Source of the DNA: an uncultured Ruminococcus sp. | GTDB taxonomy: Bacteria; Bacillota; Clostridia; Oscillospirales; Acutalibacteraceae | Length of the DNA stretch: 64,000 nt | Assembly (NCBI GenBank): GCA_902793125.1 | Contig: CADBCC010000001.1 | Location: forward strand, 62,001-126,000 | Reading direction: 5' to 3' | Shown here: in pieces, positions 53,216 through 59,714 of the stretch | Layout: every line of letters begins with the position of its first letter | Position numbering within the stretch: position 1 is the stretch's first letter | Made by a program: the position numbers and the translations under genes | The notes under the pieces: generated by a model | Databases searched by the model: none | What the model saw: the letters and a program-made list of their open reading frames with translations, nothing else | Told to the model about the DNA's origin: nothing

Positions 53216-53245
53216 TTGACAGTTGACAGTTGACAGTTAACAGTT
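53216..53245 (+). repeat. Heptanucleotide tract directly after the proS stop
   Basis: From the base after the stop codon TGACAGT repeats three times, followed by TAACAGT and TATTG. A second short tract (TGAGAAC, TGTGAAC, TAATGAG) at about 53375-53396 precedes the first 96-bp unit. Confidence 0.7.
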
Positions 53246-53286
53246 ATTGTCGAGAAGATAAAGCGCATTAATACAAATCGCGGATT

Positions 53287-53368
53287 CCCGACTGTATCAT
53301 AATGATATTGAAATATTAATATGGTCGGGCAGAAATGGTAACAACCTAATATAACCTGTCTGCCCGAC
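53287..53368 (+). terminator. Possible alternative hairpins after proS
   Basis: GTCGGGCAGA (53324-53333) pairs perfectly with TCTGCCCGAC (53359-53368), while its first six bases can instead pair with CCCGAC at 53287-53292. No T-run follows. It could be a terminator of proS, a processing site, or a two-state switch. Confidence 0.45.
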
Positions 53369-53392
53369 ATTTACTGAGAACTGTGAACTAAT

Positions 53393-53686
53393 GAGCGCAG
53401 AACGTATCCTCAATATCCAAAACCTGACAAAGGAACTAAGGTCAGGGGGATATCACATTTCAGGAAGGAACGTCCGCGACAAATAGCTGAGCGCAGAACG
53501 TATCCTCAATATCCAAAACCTGACAGAGAAACTAAGGTCAGGGGGATATCACATTTCAGAAAGGAACGTCCGCGACAAATAGCTGAGCGCAGAACCTATC
53601 CAATGTATCCAAAACCTGACAAAGGAACTAAGGTCAGGGGGATATCACATTTCAGAAAGGAACGACCTCGTCTGACGAGGACAATA
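53393..53686 (+). repeat. Three tandem 96-bp repeat units upstream of metA
   Basis: Units start at 53393, 53489 and 53585, exactly 96 bp apart, and the first two differ at only a few bases. Each folds as outer CCT/AGG, then ATATCC with GGATAT, an AAAA bulge, then CCTGAC with GTCAGG closing AAAGGAACTAAG. The third unit ends differently: CCTCG-TCTGA-CGAGG followed by ACAATAAAA and the metA ATG, putting the ribosome binding site GAGGA in a hairpin. No gene is in the 475-bp gap. Confidence 0.9.
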
Positions 53687-53691
53687 AAAAA

Positions 53692-54621
53692 ATGCCGATT
53701 AAAGTACAGAGTCATCTTCCCGCGATAAAGATTTTAGAAGAAGAAAATATCTTTGTAATGTCGGAAGAAAGGGCTTTAAGTCAGGATATACGACCGCTTA
53801 AGATTGTAATTTTAAATCTTATGCCGACTAAAATTGAAACAGAAACTCAGCTTATGCGGCTTTTGGGAAATACTCCCCTGCAGGTCGATATTGAGCTTTT
53901 GCAGACTGCTACCCACAACTCAAAAAACACCTCGCGCCGTCATCTTACTACTTTTTACAAAACTTTCAACGAGATAAAAGACCAGCGTTTTGACGGTATG
54001 ATTGTCACAGGCGCGCCTGTTGAACAGCTTGATTTCGAGGAAGTTGATTACTGGGAAGAGCTCTGCGAGATTCTTAACTGGGCTAAGAAAAATGTTTACT
54101 CGACTTTCTTCATCTGCTGGGGCGCTCAGGCAGGGCTTTATTACCGCTACGGCGTCAGGAAATATGAATTTAAGGAAAAGCTTTCGGGCGTATTCGAGCA
54201 CGTTATTCTTAATCCACTTCATCCGCTTCTGAGAGGTTTTGACGATTCTTTTAAAATACCTCATTCAAGATATACGGGTGTTGTTTTATCAGATATTGAA
54301 AAACATCCTAATCTTGAAGTCCTCGCAAAAAGCGACGAGGCGGGCGTTTCGATTGTATGCAGTAAAAACGGACGGGAGTTCTATATTACAGGCCACGCAG
54401 AATATGACCGCGACACGCTTGCAAGAGAGTATTTCAGGGATATTAACAAGGGGCTTGATATAAAAGTTCCGAAGCATTATTTCCCCGACGATAACCCCTG
54501 CGCTTCTCCGCCGATGAGCTGGAAAAGCTACGCGTCGCTCCTTTACTCAAACTGGCTTAACTATTACGTTTACCAGCAGACTCCGTACGACCTCGAAGAC
54601 CTTAAAAAACTTTGTGATTAA
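53692..54621 (+). CDS. metA: MetA, homoserine O-acetyltransferase (MetA type)
   Basis: First committed step of methionine synthesis. 309 residues; glutamine-amidotransferase-like fold with nucleophile Cys142 in [16 protein letters not shown] and the His/Glu pair in [12 protein letters not shown]. Residue 111 is Glu ([15 protein letters not shown]); in studied MetA enzymes Glu there goes with acetyl-CoA and Gly with succinyl-CoA, so acetyl-CoA is predicted. The start is the ATG at 53692 after GACGAGGAC, which lies in the terminal hairpin of the repeat array. Confidence 0.94.
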   Translation: MPIKVQSHLPAIKILEEENIFVMSEERALSQDIRPLKIVILNLMPTKIETETQLMRLLGNTPLQVDIELLQTATHNSKNTSRRHLTTFYKTFNEIKDQRFDGMIVTGAPVEQLDFEEVDYWEELCEILNWAKKNVYSTFFICWGAQAGLYYRYGVRKYEFKEKLSGVFEHVILNPLHPLLRGFDDSFKIPHSRYTGVVLSDIEKHPNLEVLAKSDEAGVSIVCSKNGREFYITGHAEYDRDTLAREYFRDINKGLDIKVPKHYFPDDNPCASPPMSWKSYASLLYSNWLNYYVYQQTPYDLEDLKKLCD

Positions 54622-54631
54622 TTATATTTTT

Positions 54632-54676
54632 ATAAAGCAAAACAGCGTATCGTAAAGATACGCTGTTTTGCTTTAT
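54632..54676. terminator. Strong terminator after metA
   Basis: Perfect 20-bp arms starting ATAAAGCAAAACAGCG with a 5-nt loop; the 3' arm contains TTTTGCTTTAT. Probably bidirectional. Confidence 0.85.
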
Positions 54677-54711
54677 CCGGAGATTTATATATTAAAAAGG
54701 CAGATTTTTAT

Positions 54712-54906
54712 TGTCCTCGTCAAACGAAGCGTTCCTATATTAAATTTTATATCCCCCGTACGTTTATTATCCTATCAGGTTTTGGATAAAGAGGATAAGT
54801 TCCGCGTTTTTTCTTACGTGTCAAACGAGGGCGTTCCTATCTTAAATGTGATGTCCCCCGTACGTTTAATATCCTATCAGGTTTTGGATTAAGATAATAA
54901 GTTCCA
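54712..54906 (-). repeat. Two tandem copies of the ~96-bp repeat after sigF
   Basis: On the minus strand unit one is 54906-54819 and unit two about 54810-54712. Shared: GGAACTTAT, TAATCCAAAACCTGATAGGAT, AAACGTACGGGGGA, TTTAAKATAGGAACG. The outer stem is CTTAT/ATAGG with a G-U pair. Unit two ends CTTCG-TTTG-ACGAGG plus ACAATAAAAA as at metA, but no gene follows, only the metA terminator. The 340-bp gap 54622-54961 holds no gene. Confidence 0.8.
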
Positions 54907-54926
54907 TACTCCAAATTAAGAAACAG

Positions 54927-54962
54927 GAATTAATCACTGAGAACTGAGAGCTTAGAACCGAC
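54927..54962 (-). repeat. Heptanucleotide tract after the sigF stop
   Basis: On the minus strand shortly after TAG come TAAGCTC, TCAGTTC and TCAGTGA in 7-bp steps, then the repeat units. Confidence 0.45.
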
Positions 54963-55618
54963 TAACTTATCTCCAGTTTTTTCCGCATAAAAAGAAGTAT
55001 CTTTTTCTCGCGCCTGCTTATCTGCACCTGAGTCATATTAAGCACCTTTGCGGTTTCGCTTTGGGTTTTGCACCTGAAATAACGCAGTTCGATTATCTTT
55101 TTATCCTCGTTATCAAGCTCTTTAATAACCTGTCTCAGCGCTAACTTTTCCGTCAGCTTATCCATTATATCATCCGAGGGCAAATCAATTTGTCGGTTTT
55201 CGTCGTCGTCAAAATTATTTGTAAGCGAAAGCGGAAAGCGCGCCGAATTTATCGCGTCCGCGATTTTTTCCTTGCTTACCTCTAATTTCTCGGCAAGCTC
55301 CTCTACCGTGGGAGCGCGGTTGTGCTTTTCCCGGAAAGCTTCTGTTTCACGATTCACTTTAAGCGAAAGCTCTTTTAAACTTCGGCTCACCTTTACTGCT
55401 CCGCCGTCGCGGAAAAGCCTTTTTATCTCGCCTAAAATCACGGGTACAGCATAGGTTGAGAGTTGAAGCTTTAAATCGGGATTAAAATTCTTAACGGCTT
55501 TTACAAGTCCCATACACCCCGCTGAGTAGAGTTCCTCGTATTCAATACCGCGGTTTTTAAAACGCTTACAACACGCGTGTACCAGGGCGAGGTTGCTTTC
55601 AACCATACTATCGTTCAT
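54962..55618 (-). CDS. sigF: Sigma-F, forespore sigma factor
   Basis: 218 residues. Region 2 (EYEELYSAGCMGLVKAVKNFNP, LSTYAVPVILGEIKRLFRDGG), region 3 (KVSRSLKELSLKVNRE) and region 4 (KTQSETAKVLNMTQVQISRREKK) match sigma-F. It is about 40 residues shorter at the N-terminus than the B. subtilis protein: no in-frame start exists upstream, a stop lying eight codons back inside spoIIAB. ATGA overlap with spoIIAB. Sigma-G is similar, but the operon decides. Confidence 0.95.
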   Translation of the reverse strand: MNDSMVESNLALVHACCKRFKNRGIEYEELYSAGCMGLVKAVKNFNPDLKLQLSTYAVPVILGEIKRLFRDGGAVKVSRSLKELSLKVNRETEAFREKHNRAPTVEELAEKLEVSKEKIADAINSARFPLSLTNNFDDDENRQIDLPSDDIMDKLTEKLALRQVIKELDNEDKKIIELRYFRCKTQSETAKVLNMTQVQISRREKKILLFMRKKLEIS

Positions 55619-56049
55619 CGCACCGAAACAATCAGCTTTTCAAGAGTTACGGACGTACCTTTTCCGACGGTTGAGCTCACCTTTACTTTATCCATAAAAC
55701 TCTGCATTACGGCAAATCCGAGTCCCGCTCTTTCTTCTTCCTCAGCCGTTGTAAAAAGCGGCTGCATAGCTTTTTTAATATCCTCTATACCGATACCTTT
55801 GTCGCGTATTTTAATAATTACGCGCTTATCCTCGGTTATTTTCGCGTCTATGTACACCATACCTATTTCACGCCTATAGCCGTGTACAATACAGTTGGTA
55901 ACCGCTTCGCTCACCGCGGTTTTAATATCGGCAAGCTCGGCGATTGTCGGATCAAGTTCCAAAACAAAAGCGGATATAACGCTTCTTGCGAAAGCTTCGT
56001 TTACGCTTTTACCCGGAAACTTAATATGCATTTCATTAAGATAATTCAC
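55615..56049 (-). CDS. spoIIAB: SpoIIAB, anti-sigma-F factor and kinase
   Basis: 144 residues, GHKL-fold serine kinase that holds sigma-F and phosphorylates SpoIIAA. N-box DIKTAVSEAVTNCIVHGY, G1 IKIRDKGIGIEDIKKAMQ, G2 ERAGLGFAVMQSFMD. Overlaps its neighbours by 4 bp on both sides. Confidence 0.97.
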   Translation of the reverse strand: MNYLNEMHIKFPGKSVNEAFARSVISAFVLELDPTIAELADIKTAVSEAVTNCIVHGYRREIGMVYIDAKITEDKRVIIKIRDKGIGIEDIKKAMQPLFTTAEEEERAGLGFAVMQSFMDKVKVSSTVGKGTSVTLEKLIVSVR

Positions 56050-56348
56050 CTTAGCACCCCCAATGAAGTAACTCCGCTCAGCTCAATTATCCTCGAAAGA
56101 TTTTCGGGGATATTTTTTATTTTAAGGTCGCCGCCGATCAATCCGACAGCGCGGTAACGCCCCATAATCAGTCCTATTCCCGAACTGTCCATAAAACTGA
56201 CTTTGGAAAAATCGAGCTCGAGTCTTTTAGGCCGTATTGAATTAATCCTGCTGTCGATTGACGCGCGGATATCCGCCGCGCGGTTGTGGTCAATTTCGCC
56301 GCTGAGATAAACGGTAAGTATATTGTTTTTGTAGTCGGTTTTTATCAT
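56046..56348 (-). CDS. spoIIAA: SpoIIAA, anti-anti-sigma-F factor
   Basis: 100-residue STAS-domain protein; the phosphorylated serine is in FMDSSGIGLIMGRYR (Ser 55/56). AAAGGAAG precedes the ATG. The 68-bp gap behind the folC terminator is short for a sigma-H promoter and I could not identify one. Confidence 0.96.
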   Translation of the reverse strand: MIKTDYKNNILTVYLSGEIDHNRAADIRASIDSRINSIRPKRLELDFSKVSFMDSSGIGLIMGRYRAVGLIGGDLKIKNIPENLSRIIELSGVTSLGVLR

Positions 56349-56417
56349 TTTAAACTTCCTTTTAAAGTTTTTGTTATCGGTTTTAAATCTAATTCCCGCC
56401 TGACTCGCAAAATAAAA

Positions 56418-56447
56418 AGTCTATACCGATTTTAAACGGTATAGACT
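56418..56447 (-). terminator. folC terminator
   Basis: AGTCTATACCG arms of 11 bp around TTTAAAAT, then TTTTATTTT on the minus strand. Confidence 0.9.
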
Positions 56448-56475
56448 GAAAAAAATGTCGCTATTTAGGACCGGG

Positions 56476-57741
56476 TTATTCTTTTTTTATAAGCGGTCTT
56501 ATTTCGCCCGCAAGGTAGAGCGAACCCGCAATTACCAAAAGGCTGTCGTTTTTTTCGGCGGTTTCCAAAGCTAAGTTCAAAGCGGAATTAACATCGTCAA
56601 AAGCCCTTACCTCTTTAAAATACGGCAGGCATTTTTGCGCAAGCGTTTCCGAGCTTAATGTTCTCGGGTTATTAACGGGAACGGTAAAAACAGTATCGAA
56701 AACACCTCTGAGTAATTTTATTGAACTTTCGCTGTCCTTATCGGATAACATTCCTAAAATAAGAACGGCGGATTTTTTCGGATTGTATTTTTCTACCGCT
56801 TTTTTTAAGGCGTTAATTCCGTCGGGGTTGTGCGCTCCGTCAAGAATAATCATCGGTTTTTCCGACAACAGCTCGAATCTTGCGGGGTTGCTCGCTTTCT
56901 TAAAACCGTTTATCAAAGCTTCATCGGGAATTTCAAAAAACTTTTTAACAACCTCAATACACGAAAGCGCGGTTTTAGCGTTTTCAAGCTGATGCTCCCC
57001 TATAAACGGAAGGGTCAATTTCAGATTTTTATATTTAAAATCGGTAAACTTTATTGTTTCGTTAATTACTTCAAGCTCAACATTTTCGCTCTTTATAAGC
57101 TTTACGTTTTTTTCAAAACAGTTTTTCTCAACAACAGCCATCGCTTCTTTGCATTGAGCGGAAACCACCGCGGGTGAACCGCTTTTTATAATTCCGCATT
57201 TTTGCAGGGCGATTTTTTCGATTGTATCTCCAAGCACGGCGGTATGGTCAAGCCCGATTTTCGTTATTACCGAACACAAAGGCTCTTTTATAACATTAGT
57301 GCAGTCAAGGAGTCCGCCCATTCCCGTTTCAAGCACAACAACGTCGCATTTCGCGTTTTTGTGGATATAAAATTCAAGCGCGTTTACGTACTCAAACTCG
57401 GTTATAATACAACCCTCATCCCGAAGTTTTTCAACTATCGGAAAAGTTTTTTCCACCGCGTCTGAAAGTATTTCTTCGCTTATCATTTCACCGTTTATCT
57501 GGATACGTTCCCTGAAATCAACTATAAAAGGCGAAATAAAAAGTCCTGTCTTATATACTGCCTCGGTTAATACGGCGCTCAGAAGCGCGCAGGTCGAGCC
57601 TTTTCCGTTAGTTCCCGCGACATGGATAAAACGCAGGTCATCCTGCGGGTTGCCTAAAATATCAAGAAAAGTTTTAATCCTGTCGAGTCCCGGGCGTGAG
57701 CCGAATTTATCGAGCGAATGAATTTTCTCTAAATAATTCAT
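56476..57741 (-). CDS. folC: FolC, folylpolyglutamate synthase / dihydrofolate synthase
   Basis: 421 residues of the Mur-ligase-like family. P-loop HVAGTNGKGSTCALL, then LFISPFIVDFRERIQING, ETGMGGLLDCTNV, DGAHNPDGINALKKA. Adds glutamate to folates. AAGGAACT precedes the ATG; overlaps rsmI by 4 bp. Confidence 0.96.
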   Translation of the reverse strand: MNYLEKIHSLDKFGSRPGLDRIKTFLDILGNPQDDLRFIHVAGTNGKGSTCALLSAVLTEAVYKTGLFISPFIVDFRERIQINGEMISEEILSDAVEKTFPIVEKLRDEGCIITEFEYVNALEFYIHKNAKCDVVVLETGMGGLLDCTNVIKEPLCSVITKIGLDHTAVLGDTIEKIALQKCGIIKSGSPAVVSAQCKEAMAVVEKNCFEKNVKLIKSENVELEVINETIKFTDFKYKNLKLTLPFIGEHQLENAKTALSCIEVVKKFFEIPDEALINGFKKASNPARFELLSEKPMIILDGAHNPDGINALKKAVEKYNPKKSAVLILGMLSDKDSESSIKLLRGVFDTVFTVPVNNPRTLSSETLAQKCLPYFKEVRAFDDVNSALNLALETAEKNDSLLVIAGSLYLAGEIRPLIKKE

Positions 57742-58559
57742 ATAAGTTCCTTATAGATTTCGTTTTTCTTAAATCCGGTTACAGAGGCGATTTCCTTTGC
57801 GGCATCGCTTGTTTTTTCGCCTTTTTCAATCAGTTTTCGGGCGAGTTCAACAGCCTGTTCAAGAGAATAGCTTTCTTTTTCGTCTTCCTTTTTACCCTCT
57901 AAAACCAGAACGATTTCACCCTTTATTCCGCTGTCGGCTAATTCTTCGGCGGCGCGCTTAGTAGTTGTGCGTATGGTTTCCTCGTGGATTTTCGTAATTT
58001 CACGCACTATAGTCAGTTTTCGCTCGCCGAACGCGGAGTATAAATCTTTTAATGTACTCGGAAGTTTGTGGGGCGCTTCGTAAAAGATCATAGTTCTGCG
58101 TTCGTTTTTCAGATCTTCAAGATGTTCCTTTCGGCTTTTCTTATTGACGCTTAAAAAACCTTCGAAGCAAAATCTTCCCGTTTCAAGTCCGCTTACAGCC
58201 AAAGCCGAGATAAGCGCGCTCGGTCCGGGAACTACAATTGTTTCAATTCCCTTTTCTTCGCAAAGTTTTATAAGGTCCTCTCCGGGATCTGAAATACAAG
58301 GCATACCCGCGTCGGTAACGATCGCGCAGTCCTCGCCTGAAAGAATACGCTCGCAGATTATCTCTCCGCGTTCACGCTTATTGTGCTCGTAATAACTAAC
58401 CATCGGCTTTTTTATTCCGAAGTGATTAAGAAGTTTAAGAGTTACGCGGGTATCTTCCGCGGCAATAAAATCAACTTTCGATAAAGTTTCAACCGCTCTT
58501 TCGGACATATCGGAAAGGTTACCGATAGGCGTACCTACAACGTAAAGTTTGTTACTCAT
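57738..58559 (-). CDS. rsmI: RsmI, 16S rRNA 2'-O-methyl-C1402 methyltransferase
   Basis: Tetrapyrrole-methylase-like fold; works on the same base as RsmH. 273 residues; VVGTPIGNLSDMSERAVETL, DFIAAEDTRVTLKLLNHF, TDAGMPCISDPGEDL, GPSALISALAVSG. Two ATGs stand together; the one at 58559 has AAGGAGGG at better spacing. Overlaps trmN6. Confidence 0.96.
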   Translation of the reverse strand: MSNKLYVVGTPIGNLSDMSERAVETLSKVDFIAAEDTRVTLKLLNHFGIKKPMVSYYEHNKRERGEIICERILSGEDCAIVTDAGMPCISDPGEDLIKLCEEKGIETIVVPGPSALISALAVSGLETGRFCFEGFLSVNKKSRKEHLEDLKNERRTMIFYEAPHKLPSTLKDLYSAFGERKLTIVREITKIHEETIRTTTKRAAEELADSGIKGEIVLVLEGKKEDEKESYSLEQAVELARKLIEKGEKTSDAAKEIASVTGFKKNEIYKELI

Positions 58560-59292
58560 CATATCCCTCCTTATAGCTTCCGTAAATCTCTCTCATTTCC
58601 TCAGAGATTTTTCCGTTCTCCTCAATAAAAAGCGTAGGCTCAACAATAAGACTGCCCCTGTTTGAAGAGCGTTTTCCCTCAATTAAAAACAGCTTGGGCT
58701 TTTTATCGTGCCGCTGCTGTACAAACCTCAGTCTTTTTGGCTCAAGGCTGTTTTCGCGCATAGCTTCCATAACGTCCGCAAGCCTTTCGGGACGCTGGCA
58801 CATACAGAATCTTCCGCCGAATTGCAGAAGATTTTTCGCGGCAAATGTAATATCGGAAAGTGTACAGCTTTCCTCGTGGCGGGCTATCAGCTTTTCCGAT
58901 TCGGGATTCTTTATTCCGCTTCCGCCGAGTTTATACGGCGGATTACAGCACACGAGCTCAAAGCTCCCGAACGGCAGAACGCCCTTTAGCTGTTTTAAAT
59001 CGTTATTATATACTTTTATATTCTTAAATCCGTTAAGCTCAATTGAGCGCTCGCACAAAGCGCAGGCTTCATCCTGAATCTCCACAGCGGAGATACTCAC
59101 GCTGCGGTCGCTTCTGCTCCATAAAAAAGGAATTGTGCCGCAGCCTGTACCGAGGTCAACCGCTTTGGAGTTTTTCTTAGGTTTCGAGAAATCCGCAAGA
59201 AGTATAGTATCTGTGGAAAAATGGAACAGGTCGTTTACAAAAATTCTTACGCCGTTTCCGAGCGGTTCAAGACGAACTTTCTTTTCAGACAT
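58552..59292 (-). CDS. TrmN6-like tRNA1(Val) (adenine37-N6)-methyltransferase
   Basis: 246 residues, class I SAM methyltransferase with AVDLGTGCGTIPFLWS and the N6-adenine catalytic NPPY in FELVCCNPPYKLGGSGI. The family (COG4123) is usually encoded with rsmI in Firmicutes, as here. Target in this organism unproven. GAAAGGAGTGAG precedes the ATG. Confidence 0.9.
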   Translation of the reverse strand: MSEKKVRLEPLGNGVRIFVNDLFHFSTDTILLADFSKPKKNSKAVDLGTGCGTIPFLWSRSDRSVSISAVEIQDEACALCERSIELNGFKNIKVYNNDLKQLKGVLPFGSFELVCCNPPYKLGGSGIKNPESEKLIARHEESCTLSDITFAAKNLLQFGGRFCMCQRPERLADVMEAMRENSLEPKRLRFVQQRHDKKPKLFLIEGKRSSNRGSLIVEPTLFIEENGKISEEMREIYGSYKEGYDE

Positions 59293-59342
59293 AGGCTCAC
59301 TCCTTTCAAAATAACTAATACATTATAACACTATATATGAAA

Positions 59343-59367
59343 AACGACAAGGCTGAGCCTTGCCGTT
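59343..59367 (-). terminator. Ferredoxin terminator
   Basis: AACGGCAAGGCT / AGCCTTGTCGTT arms with a single-base apex and TTTC after on the minus strand; one G-T pair. Confidence 0.8.
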
Positions 59368-59384
59368 TCATTTGATTATATAAC

Positions 59385-59555
59385 TTATCCCTCTACGGGA
59401 GCACTTACAGGACAAACATCAGCGCAAGAACCGCAATCAACACATGTATCAGCGTCGATAACATACTTGCCGTCGCCCTCAGAGATAGCGCTTACGGGAC
59501 ACTCATCAGCACAAGCGCCGCAGCTAATGCAATCATCTGTAATTTTGTATGCCAT
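59385..59555 (-). CDS. 2[4Fe-4S] ferredoxin
   Basis: 56 residues, small clostridial-type ferredoxin and electron carrier. Two CxxCxxCxxxCP motifs: CISCGACADECP and CVDCGSCADVCP, with ADT between. AAGGAGGATT precedes the ATG. Monocistronic, with promoter TTGCAT-16-TAAAAT (59612-59585) and terminator. It was too short for most ORF cut-offs. Confidence 0.97.
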   Translation of the reverse strand: MAYKITDDCISCGACADECPVSAISEGDGKYVIDADTCVDCGSCADVCPVSAPVEG

Positions 59556-59584
59556 AATTAAATCCTCCTTGAATTATTAAGTAT

Positions 59585-59612
59585 ATTTTAACATATTTTA
59601 AATAAAATGCAA
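59585..59612 (-). promoter_or_regulatory. Ferredoxin promoter
   Basis: On the minus strand TTGCAT, 16 bp, TAAAAT, 30 bp before the gene. Confidence 0.65.
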
Positions 59613-59714
59613 TAGGTTAGTTTATGCTAAGTTATTATCAGAAATAAATTTTGTGAATAGTAACTAATTTAGAACGCCTAATATGTATAAATTACCCAAA
59701 GCTTCAGCGCTTAA

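Noticed and set aside
53393-53686. Possible CRISPR array
   Set aside because: Units are 96 bp, contiguous and without unique spacers, and there are no cas genes; it is a tandem repeat.
53393-53691. SAM riboswitch or T-box ahead of metA
   Set aside because: Neither SAM-I core motifs nor the T-box GGGTGGAACC is present, and the same sequence stands before ftsW and mraY and downstream of sigF.
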